A DNA stretch of 64,000 nt, taken from positions 124,001 through 188,000 of the forward strand of contig NZ_JAPHOQ010000007.1 of the NCBI RefSeq assembly GCF_026191355.1. Direction: 5' to 3'. The notes beneath the pieces are model-generated. The model saw only the letters and a program-made list of their open reading frames with translations, did not search any database and was not told the origin of the DNA. A program made the translations under genes and the position numbers. Origin of the DNA: Legionella sheltonii (GTDB lineage Bacteria; Pseudomonadota; Gammaproteobacteria; Legionellales; Legionellaceae). Position 1 is the stretch's first letter. The number at the start of each line of letters is the position of its first letter. Of the stretch, positions 17,332 through 25,700 are shown in pieces.

Positions 17332-17964
17332 CTAACTCCATCGATAGCCTACGCCTAAACCAAATACCCAAGGATCAATATGTACTTTGGTTTCTAATTG
17401 AGCGATAGGTGTATCAACGGTCACGTTGGATTTAATCCAGATTTTTTTTACATCGGCATTGAGGTACCAATTATCATTAATTGCGACATCAACACCTGCT
17501 TGTAATGCGGGACCTACACTTGAACCATACTCGATGTCGGTTGCTACTGGACCGCTGTTCACATTATAAAAATAAGTGTAGTTAATACCTGCGCCCACAT
17601 AAGGCTTAAGGAGGGAATTAAAATCCCAATGATATTGTGCCGTAAGCGTTGGAGGTAATACACTGACCTTGCCTAAATCCACACTACCAAGCGCGGTATG
17701 CGTCGCCTCAACACTATGACGTGTAGTAGCCAAAATCAGTTCAAGGGCAATCTGTTGGGTAAAGAAATAACTCAAATCAAGCTCAGGCATCACTTGATTG
17801 CTAATTTGTGTGACTTCCCCGCCAATAAGACTAATGGTTGAGCTTGAGGCACTCGGCAATACATCGATTGCGCGTAATCGAACGAGCCATGGTGAATCGG
17901 CCATTGCGGGGGTAGCTAACGAGAGGATCGTTCCAGAAATTAAAGCTTTAGTTAATTTATTCAT
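17332..17964 (-). CDS. ompW: OmpW-family outer membrane beta-barrel protein
   Basis: A 210-residue protein with a signal peptide ending AMA before DSPWLVRLRAI. The mature part matches OmpW: the WLVRLRA start, PELDLSYFFT, QYHWDF, LKPYVGAGINYTYF, and the C-terminal VFGLGVGYRW ending in an aromatic-Ser tail for barrel insertion. OmpW forms a narrow eight-stranded barrel for small hydrophobic molecules. A twin FNR-like operator and -10 lie upstream (18051-18095). Only 31 bases separate its stop from cydP, so read-through into the cyd genes is likely. Confidence 0.88.
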   Translation of the reverse strand: MNKLTKALISGTILSLATPAMADSPWLVRLRAIDVLPSASSSTISLIGGEVTQISNQVMPELDLSYFFTQQIALELILATTRHSVEATHTALGSVDLGKVSVLPPTLTAQYHWDFNSLLKPYVGAGINYTYFYNVNSGPVATDIEYGSSVGPALQAGVDVAINDNWYLNADVKKIWIKSNVTVDTPIAQLETKVHIDPWVFGLGVGYRWS

Positions 17965-18050
17965 TGTGTTCTCGCACTTGTTTTCATCGAATCCACGCTA
18001 TCAATCACATGGTACATTTATAATTGTGATTTTTTTATTCACTTTGCCGC

Positions 18051-18095
18051 ATTGTATCTAGGTTATCCCCTCAAATACCTTGATCTAGGTCATGG
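18051..18095 (-). promoter_or_regulatory. FNR-like operator and -10 for ompW(-cyd) promoter
   Basis: On the minus strand CCATGACCTAGATCAAGG reads from 18095. Its core ATGAC-N4-ATCAA is one half-perfect FNR/ANR box (consensus TTGAT-N4-ATCAA), centred at 18086.5. A TACAAT -10 sits at 18051-18056, 33 bases away, which is class II (-41.5) geometry. The same block recurs before the desaturase. Confidence 0.65.
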
Positions 18096-18156
18096 AAAAA
18101 TACAAAAAAGTCTCAAAACAAGATAAACTATGTGATTTAGCACTCCGTAATCTCTG

Positions 18157-18858
18157 ATGAGCGACAAAGTTAATAAAACTCACCCCTGTTCCAACTGCGG
18201 ATTTTTCCCTTTTTGTACTATCGAAGAAGGCAGCCCTCACTGGATAAATCAAATTAGTTCGGCTGTAAAACAGCATCATGTTCTTAAAAAGAAGCAGGCA
18301 TTGTATTTTCCTCAAAATACATTCCATAGCCTTTATGCAATCAAATCAGGAAATTTAAAAACTTTTGAAGTGGATAGTGAAGGAAATGAATTAATCCGGG
18401 GGTTTTATTTTGCGGGAGAAATTCTAGGATTTGAAGCGATTGCCTCTGGAACTTATCTTTTCTCTGCGGTTGCCCTTGCTGAGACTGTCGTGTGCGAAAT
18501 TCCCTATAATCATTTTATTGATTTATTGAATTCTAATTCCAGTCTGCAAAAACATATTTTGTATTTAATCAGTCAAAAATTAACCGTGGGTTCTTACTTA
18601 AATTTTGTCACTGCAGAGCAACGTTTAGCCGCTTTTCTTATCGACTTATTTAAACGGCTACATGGATGTGAACAGCATATGGAATTGGTTTTACCCATGT
18701 CTCGTCAGGATATTGGAAACTACCTGGGATTAACAGCAGAAACAGTTAGCCGCTTATTTTCCCAGTTTAAAAAAAATAAAATGATCGCCATCGAACAGAA
18801 GAAAGTTCAATTTTTGCAATTAGACCAGCTCAAGTTAATTGCCGGGATAGTGAGTTAG
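18157..18858 (+). CDS. fnr: FNR/ANR-type oxygen-sensing Crp-family transcriptional regulator
   Basis: A 233-residue Crp/Fnr-family regulator. Cys11, Cys14 and Cys20 (PCSNCGFFPFC) plus Cys113 (VVCEIP) give the four ligands of an O2-labile 4Fe-4S cluster, as in FNR. The cAMP-type barrel follows, and the C-terminal helix-turn-helix MSRQDIGNYLGLTAETVSRL has the Glu-x-x-Ser-Arg recognition residues that read TTGAT. It lies between two promoters that each contain an FNR-like box, one divergent (ompW) and one downstream (desaturase), which makes them likely targets. An upstream SD is weak. Confidence 0.9.
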   Translation: MSDKVNKTHPCSNCGFFPFCTIEEGSPHWINQISSAVKQHHVLKKKQALYFPQNTFHSLYAIKSGNLKTFEVDSEGNELIRGFYFAGEILGFEAIASGTYLFSAVALAETVVCEIPYNHFIDLLNSNSSLQKHILYLISQKLTVGSYLNFVTAEQRLAAFLIDLFKRLHGCEQHMELVLPMSRQDIGNYLGLTAETVSRLFSQFKKNKMIAIEQKKVQFLQLDQLKLIAGIVS

Positions 18859-18915
18859 TTCGCTTCGGTTTCTGTGCCCTATGCTTTTACCCGATTGGAA
18901 AATTTAATAATCATT

Positions 18916-18958
18916 CCATGATCTAAATCAAGGTATTCTGCAAAAAAACATTTACAAT
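18916..18958 (+). promoter_or_regulatory. FNR-like operator and -10 for the desaturase promoter
   Basis: CCATGATCTAAATCAAGG starts at 18916. Its core ATGAT-N4-ATCAA is centred at 18924.5, and TACAAT at 18953-18958 is the -10. The 31-base spacing gives class II activator geometry, about 70 bases before the coding start. It differs from the ompW copy at only two core positions. Confidence 0.7.
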
Positions 18959-19026
18959 ATGCTCAAAAATAAATCTTATTCATAAGAAAGTATTCTGTAT
19001 GTTTTAATCCTTCTTAAGGAGTATTT

Positions 19027-20097
19027 ATGAGCTTGAACCCCAAAAATTCATGGAAGGATGTGAAGTTAATAAAATCATCTGTTGCACGAACAGTGATTCC
19101 GCCAGCATGTTATAAGCGCTCTTACGTTAAAACATTTTTTTGGTATTTTTTGGACTTATTTCTTTTCCTATTTGGATTAAGCCTTATTTTTTCATCGTTT
19201 AATTTGAAACTGCAGCTGGTCGGAAGTTTAATTTCAGGACTCTCTACGGCGATGCTTTTTGTTTGGGCCCATGATGCGGCACATGGGGCACTTTTTAAAA
19301 ACAGTACCGTCGCTGAAGTCCTGGGAACCATAGCAATGCTCCCCTCTTTGAACGTGTATCGGATGTGGAGTTTTGGCCATAATAAAGTCCATCATGGGTT
19401 TGCTTCTTTTTCTCCTATTGATTGGATATGGCGCCCTTTAACCTCCGAAGAATATCGAGCACTCTCCCTAATGCAACGGGGCATGTATCGAATTGAACGT
19501 TGTTTCTTTACCAGCGCTTTTCATTATTTACGCAGGATTTGGTGGGAACAAATGCTGTGTTTCAACCCTGGGAAAAACAAAAAAGAACGAGGGTATTATA
19601 AAAAGGGAAAAATAATGGTGCTCTTATACGCACTTATCGTGTCAATTTTGTCCTATTTTTTTGCCGGAGGGGTAATGGGGATAGTACTTTCCATTCTCGT
19701 ACCGTTTATTGTTTTTAATTATTTTATTGCCATTATCGTCTATTTACATCATACCCATCCTAATATTCCTTTTTTTGATGTGAAAAACGAGTGGTCTCAT
19801 TCTATCGGTGCTTTATATTGCAGTACCATTATCCATTGCTCCAAAATATCAAGGCTCCTACTGCACAATATCATGGTCCATGTTCCTCATCATTTGGATC
19901 CGCGTATTCCGTTTTATAATCTGCCTCAGGCACATCATGCTTTAAAAGAAAAATATGGAATCTATTTTCACGAGTATCGTTTTAAATTGAGTGTCGTGCT
20001 GAGTATTTTTAAACAATGTAAACTTTATGATTTCGAAAAAAAGTTATGGATGACGTTTAAGGAGGTGATGCAACCCGATGAAGCAAAAGCCATTTAG
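19027..20097 (+). CDS. Membrane fatty acid desaturase
   Basis: A 356-residue integral membrane di-iron desaturase. The three histidine boxes are visible: HDAAHG near residue 82, HNKVHH near 118 and HVPHH near 292; a further HHTHP lies near 240. Four membrane segments surround them. It introduces double bonds into acyl chains using O2; the position is not deducible, though the family resembles DesA/delta-12 types. AAGGAG stands eight bases before the ATG. An FNR-like box in the promoter suggests induction when O2 is low, when an O2-dependent desaturase would be limited by substrate. Confidence 0.85.
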   Translation: MSLNPKNSWKDVKLIKSSVARTVIPPACYKRSYVKTFFWYFLDLFLFLFGLSLIFSSFNLKLQLVGSLISGLSTAMLFVWAHDAAHGALFKNSTVAEVLGTIAMLPSLNVYRMWSFGHNKVHHGFASFSPIDWIWRPLTSEEYRALSLMQRGMYRIERCFFTSAFHYLRRIWWEQMLCFNPGKNKKERGYYKKGKIMVLLYALIVSILSYFFAGGVMGIVLSILVPFIVFNYFIAIIVYLHHTHPNIPFFDVKNEWSHSIGALYCSTIIHCSKISRLLLHNIMVHVPHHLDPRIPFYNLPQAHHALKEKYGIYFHEYRFKLSVVLSIFKQCKLYDFEKKLWMTFKEVMQPDEAKAI

Positions 20098-20148
20098 ATG
20101 GCTCAGATTATTGAGTTGTTAGAATTCGCTTGTTGCCCATAGTGTTAG

Positions 20149-21246
20149 TCAAAACCCTTTTCGAGGATTCGATGATTCTGGGTCAGGAGACTCAGAATCG
20201 ATTGATGTCGATACTTGTGCTCCTGCAACAGTTTGAGCTGCTGCGTCATATTTTTTGACTTGTCGCCAATGAGTAGGCTCTCCTTGCTGAAAAGTTCTAC
20301 TAAGAAAGCTTCCCTTGTATTGATTTGCAGAATTTTTCTCAAGATGCAGTTTTAAAATTGATTTATATTTCACTAGTGACTCATATTTATCATCGCATTG
20401 CTCAATTTCTTGCACTATGGCGGTTTTTATTTGTTTCCATAATTCCTTGTTTTCTCCTTCGCGCGCTCTTAGCATCATATCTTTTAATTGGGCAGGATTA
20501 TTAAATGGAATATCCTGCTGTGCCAATTTAAATGGCATATCCTTCACTTGAGAAAAGTCTTTATCGAAATGGATTTTCTCCAGGGTTTGAATATCCTTTT
20601 GTAATTCATCCCATCGTAGCTTATCACCGCGTAAACGCGCCAAATGCAGCAAATAGCGCAGTTGCGGTAGATTGGTGGGGGAATCGCTGTAATTGACACA
20701 AGCCTCTTTTGAATTTAAGTTCCCTTTAGCAATGAGACCATGGCAATTTATAAATTCTCCATATTTACCATTAAAATTTATCCCGAAACTAAAACCTGAC
20801 TCGTCTAAATTTCGACCACCTCCCTCACAAAGATGCAGATTAGTCAGTTGAAATCCTAACTCGGTAAGTTGTTGATTAAGGACATCTAAAATTTCCATAT
20901 CATCATACAAGCCGTTTGGATAGTGTGACCTGCTGAATCCTATTACCGCGTCAATTTCAGCCCCCTCAGGCGCATGAGCCACCATTGCCATAATGACCTC
21001 TTTTCCCACTTTGGATTCTAAACTAGCACTCGAAATACCTCCTGGGAAATGAATCATAGACAGACGCTTAACTTCGTTATTTTCTTTAATAAAAAAAGCA
21101 AACGAAACACATTCCGTCATGCCGGAGGTGAAAATTCCATGAGCTTGGCCTGGTTCAATATTTACCACGTTTCTTGAATCGCACTCCGCATAGAAAGGTG
21201 CGTATTTATAGGAAATAACATCGTCATCGATCGGATCTATGTACAT
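20149..21246 (-). CDS. Candidate CheD/CNF-like deamidase, effector-like
   Basis: A 365-residue protein I do not recognise as a named family. Residues 40-70 read TSGMTECVSFAFF, a spacer, then MIHFPGG. This matches the order in CheD glutamine deamidases, where T-x-G-x-x-S-C-V-A-V is followed about 17-20 residues later by an AH-x-x-LP motif. Cys46 and His66 would be the catalytic pair; CNF1-type toxins use the same fold logic. The remaining 250 residues are helical with a Ser/Pro-rich C-terminus. GAGGT precedes ATG 21246, which I prefer over GTG 21258. It is not next to chemotaxis genes, so a host-directed role is possible. Confidence in deamidase activity is modest. Confidence 0.5.
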   Translation of the reverse strand: MYIDPIDDDVISYKYAPFYAECDSRNVVNIEPGQAHGIFTSGMTECVSFAFFIKENNEVKRLSMIHFPGGISSASLESKVGKEVIMAMVAHAPEGAEIDAVIGFSRSHYPNGLYDDMEILDVLNQQLTELGFQLTNLHLCEGGGRNLDESGFSFGINFNGKYGEFINCHGLIAKGNLNSKEACVNYSDSPTNLPQLRYLLHLARLRGDKLRWDELQKDIQTLEKIHFDKDFSQVKDMPFKLAQQDIPFNNPAQLKDMMLRAREGENKELWKQIKTAIVQEIEQCDDKYESLVKYKSILKLHLEKNSANQYKGSFLSRTFQQGEPTHWRQVKKYDAAAQTVAGAQVSTSIDSESPDPESSNPRKGF

Positions 21247-21528
21247 AATTAACCTCACACAGGTAATTATAGCACTTTATAAATAGCCTTCTGCAGCAAG
21301 TCGAATAGTGCTTGATTGAAATTTTTGAAAAATTTGGTCGAACACACACATCAATTGTGCTTGTTCTATACATGCTCGTCACTTGATTGATGAAACATAT
21401 CCAGCCTACGATCGGAAATTGCAAAAGAAAATGGCAAACTAATCGAATTTTTACCCCATTGATTTATATCCTATTTTTTTCAAATGCATTACAATCGCCC
21501 AATCTGTTTCTTTTAAGAGATTAAAATT

Positions 21529-22578
21529 ATGGCTGTTGAAGTAGTTGTTTTTGGTAATAAGAACTCCGATCAAATTACACTTTGCCAATTGCTGACTGGT
21601 AAAACTGTTGACATATCGTCAAAATCAAACCTTGATATTGGTGCTTTCAAATCAAAAGAATGGGATATATGGAAAACTAAAAATCTTTCAAAAAATCGTT
21701 TAAACAATGGAGGAACAAATGCTCAACTTATATCAGATGCAAAAATAGCACTCTTTTGTGTTGATGTATCCGAAGACTATGATATCCAAGAGATAAAAGA
21801 AAAAATTACACAATTTAGAAAACTCAATCCAAAGGCTCCCCTTATTTTAGTGGGTACAAAACACGATGAGTGTGCTGACGACCAACGCCTCTCCTCTATT
21901 TTTCAAAAAATAGGTGACGAACTTCCTGAAAACACAAAAGGTTTTGCAGAATGTATTGTCTTTTCAGCTCAAGATAAAGGGGAGAGTTTAGCCAAGCTCT
22001 CACAACGAATGAAGGCCCTGGGCCCCGGTTCCTCTTATCCTTTACAACAAGCCAGAAATAAATTAAATCCTAACTCACTTCTCTATCAAGCCATAGATGA
22101 TTTTATTACTGCTGCCGAAAAATTTAATTTATCGGATGAGCAATTTATTCAACTTGGCGGACAAATAGACCTCTTAATCACTTATCTGAGGAGTGCACGA
22201 GGAGATAAAGAGGAGCTTATCAAGATGTGCATAGAGGAATGCAAAAGAATTTTGAATGATCAGCCGGTAACCCTTAAAGATGCGTTTGATGGTATTGTTA
22301 CCGCGGTTATTACCAGTCTTTTAGTATTTACAATCGGTTTTGCCATTGGGTGTGCCGCTGGCGCATGGACAGGACCTTTTGCCTTGCTAACAGGTATTGC
22401 AACAGGCTCTACTGCTGCAGCTCACCTGCTTTATGTCAGCGGAGGATGCGGGGTTACGGCAGGTGCTTTAACGTGCTTTGGCTTCTTTAAAAGTGCTTCA
22501 ATTGGCTCAGCCGAAATTGAGCGTATAGAATCTGCAGCAATAGCCGAACAACACATGCTTGAGGTCAGACTCACTTAA
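21529..22578 (+). CDS. Degenerate small GTPase-like domain with C-terminal membrane hairpin
   Basis: A 349-residue protein. The first 165 residues follow the Ras/Rab order: strand VVVFGNKN, IALFCVDVSED, LILVGTKHDE (the G4 motif in T-K-x-D form) and IVFSAQ (G5). The P-loop lacks GK(S/T), and DTAGQ is replaced by WDIWKTKN, so nucleotide hydrolysis is doubtful. A helical middle leads to two membrane segments near 265-325 (LLVFTIGFAIGCAAG and the following Ala/Gly-rich stretch). Legionella effectors with Rab-like or membrane-hairpin modules are known; this one is unassigned. The 282-base gap before it shows no gene. Confidence 0.6.
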   Translation: MAVEVVVFGNKNSDQITLCQLLTGKTVDISSKSNLDIGAFKSKEWDIWKTKNLSKNRLNNGGTNAQLISDAKIALFCVDVSEDYDIQEIKEKITQFRKLNPKAPLILVGTKHDECADDQRLSSIFQKIGDELPENTKGFAECIVFSAQDKGESLAKLSQRMKALGPGSSYPLQQARNKLNPNSLLYQAIDDFITAAEKFNLSDEQFIQLGGQIDLLITYLRSARGDKEELIKMCIEECKRILNDQPVTLKDAFDGIVTAVITSLLVFTIGFAIGCAAGAWTGPFALLTGIATGSTAAAHLLYVSGGCGVTAGALTCFGFFKSASIGSAEIERIESAAIAEQHMLEVRLT

Positions 22579-22640
22579 TTTTAAAAAATTCATTAAGAAT
22601 GATTACGCATATTTTTTGAGGTTCTTTCATTGAGCGTATC

Positions 22641-22663
22641 GCGGGCTGGGCTGCAAAGCCCGG
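22641..22663. repeat. Small GC-rich hairpin repeat
   Basis: GGCTGGGCT-GCAA-AGCCCGGCC, a nine-pair stem with one wobble. Similar wording (GGCTGGGCTGCGAAGGCC) occurs at 28651-28668 beside the IS4-type element. It looks like a dispersed intergenic repeat. Confidence 0.5.
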
Positions 22664-22690
22664 CCTATGCAAATCTTATACTCGCAAAGC

Positions 22691-22722
22691 GGCCTTTGTA
22701 TCAATTAATAACTACAAAGGCC
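22691..22722. terminator. Probable bidirectional terminator
   Basis: GGCCTTTGTA (22691-22700) pairs perfectly with TACAAAGGCC (22713-22722) around a 12-base loop. It sits between two converging genes, with T-rich sequence on the right side. Confidence 0.55.
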
Positions 22723-22731
22723 TATGGCATT

Positions 22732-25700
22732 TTATTTAATTTTTTGACTACTAAACTCTTGTTCCAAGTCCTTTTCTAATTCTACGCTTTTCAGTTCCTT
22801 CTTGAATAGAGAATAATAATTTTGAGCTGATTTTGACGAGTTAAAAGAAATTTCCTTTTTATTCCCTTTTTCCAGAAATGCTGCTTTAGCAGCTACAAAG
22901 TCTCCAGTTTGACGCGCTTGACGGATAATTTCTAATTGTTCTGCGACCGTTGCCGGTATTTTCTTAGTTTTACCATCAACGGTAATGGTATGTTTCGTCC
23001 ATTGCAATCCCACATTCCAATTCTTATTTCGAATATATTCTTCCGCCTTATCCAAAAAGAGCATGGCATTATATTGATTCGAATTTTCGATTTGGTTTAT
23101 ACGTGATGCTATTTGTTTAGATAATTCAGAAAGTTGTAGTTCATAAGATTGTTCAGGTTCTCCTTTTAAATTATCAACAACTTTTTGATGGGGGAGAACT
23201 GATTCTAAACCCTTACAAACTTCCTGTGCGGCAAGCAACTGTTCACGTACTTCGATAAATTTTTTTCCGCTTAGGTCATTGAAATCTAAAGATTTAAAGT
23301 CGTCTTGAAGAACTTTTAAAAGTTGAACCGGAGAAATAGAAATTTCATCTTTCATGACTTGGTCCGACAAAATAGACCATTCATCATCTTTTTCCATAAA
23401 TGGAGCATAAGCGAGTATGCTGGATCGCATAGATTGCATTTGTTGGGAGATGGTTAATTCATATTGTTTTTCGACAAACTCCTTGTCAAAAAGGTCTAAT
23501 TCTTGCAAGTCTGGATCAATATTGAACTGATAAATATCCGGTTTATGTTTTATGGAAACGGTATACTGGGCTGATTTTAATTCCTCATGCTTTTCCTTCA
23601 ACTTCACTTTATTTTGATCTACTGTCAAGTCACTGAAATTCCCGGAAAAAATACTGCTAACTATCATGGTTCTTGAGATCTGCGCTTCAGGAGCCAAGAA
23701 AGTAGGTGAAATGGATCGTGCAAACTTCTCATCCATAGCTATGATTTTATCGGCTTGAGCTTTTAACTTAGTAAGTTCTTCACGAAAACTAGCTTTATTT
23801 GCAGGGGGGGTAGTGACTAATTCACGAAGTTTACTGTTGATAGCTTCTAAAGATTTATGCGCATCACGATAGTAGGATTGTACAAAATCTTTTTTAATTT
23901 CTGGGGACATCTCGGGGTAGCGTTCAAGTCCTGCCAATAGGAATTGCTCTTTATAGCGTTTTTGCACGTCTTCTTTTTTACTCAATTCGGGCAATTTAGC
24001 AAGTATCACTGACATTTTTACGTCGATGACAATTGGAGAATGTGTAAATTCATGAGCTTTAAAATTAGGAATGATGGGTAAATAGGATGCAAAAGCATTT
24101 CTCTTGCCAACACCATAATCGGCAGGAGCTCTTTCCTTATCCCCATTTAAGTAAGCAATAACTCCATTATAAGCGCCTAACTCATAGTTAAAATCGACTA
24201 AGTATCGGAAAGAATCCTCTTTATCCGGACTTACTTTTACAGTGCGATAATTGCTTTGATTACGCGTTTGTTGAATAATATTTTCATTATCATCTAAGAA
24301 TACAACATCCTCCTCTCTTAAGGTTTCCTTCCGCTCCAGAGATAGTTTATGCGCAGCGAGCCGGCTTTCATAAAATGAGTCGATTTGCGCTATATTAAAA
24401 TAATCTTTATTGTCATGAATCAGTTTCACTTTATTTTCTGTATTCCACTGTTCCTGAAGTTTTCTTTTTTCCTCCTTAAAAATCTCCTTATCTTTAATGT
24501 GTTTTAACTGTTCATTGAATTGTGCTTCGAATCCATATCCCTTTGTTAAACGCTCTGGCTTATCAGAATCCAAAATAATAGCTTTTAAAGTTGTTTCTAT
24601 TGATGGTTTTGGTGAGCCTATGTTTTCCCTTAACTTCTCTGCTAAAGCTAACAAAGCCGTCCATGCTTCTTTCTTCGGTTCGGACTCATCAATTGCTAAA
24701 GCTTTTCTTTGTTCAGTTGATTTAAAATCAGCAAATATTTTGTTTTGTATTTCCTCATAACCTTGAGGTTTTTCCAGATCATGATAATGCCTTCGGATAG
24801 AATCCAAATGATTGAATTTCCCAGATGCCAATCGATGGGCTCGCTTTTCAAGTGAGTCGATTTCAGATTGTATCTTGTCTATTTTTTCTCGCGTTTCTTG
24901 CTTAATTGCTTCTGGCTGATGAGGTGCTTGAACGAGTTGTTTGGATAATTCCTCTTTTTGCTGTTTTAATTTATTTATTTTTTCATCAAAATAACTAAGG
25001 GTTAAGGATTTCTCATTTCGTAATGTTGGAGTATCCAGAAATGTAAGCATGGATGGAATATCTATTCCAGTTTCTTTTAGAATCATTTCTTTTAATTGGG
25101 CGACCGATGTCCCTTTCTCTGTTGAACCTTCGTCTTTATCCAAACCTGGGGTCCGATTGGTAGCAATTGCAACTTTTATATTATTTTTTTGGGCATACTT
25201 TAAAATAGGTATCAGTGCTTCTGCCCGTTTAAGTTTATTCTTTTCTAAATCAAGGAGCGTTTCGTCAACATCGAAGACGATAAGTTTTGGACGCTCAGGA
25301 TATTTACCCCTTTGCTTTTTAGGTTCAACTATTGATTCAAAATGGTCAATTTCTTCTTGAGTTTCTCGATGGGCCACTGATTGAGAAGCATCACTCAATT
25401 CTTTGATTCTTAGAGCATTTTCTATAGATAACTTATGTTGTTCTTCCGTTATCTGCTTCGATTTTAAGTACTCCGCATTGAAATCTACAAGACCCTTTAA
25501 TTTAAGATTAAACTCAGAAATCATAGAATTGAGAACTTCATCATCTTGATTAGGTTTTACTTTTTTGTATTCTGCAATCAGCTCATCAAATTGTTTTTGT
25601 AATTCAACAAACTCTGGAGTCCTTAATTGGATATTACGCTCAAGACGGTTATAGTCTTTTTGTAAATTTTCGAGCCTTATTTTTAAATCGGTTGTCAGTT

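Noticed and set aside
24497..25360. Plus-strand frames of 87 and 103 codons inside the giant gene
   Set aside because: They are complementary to the HAD-containing coding region, with Ser/Phe-rich shadow translations and no ribosome-binding site.
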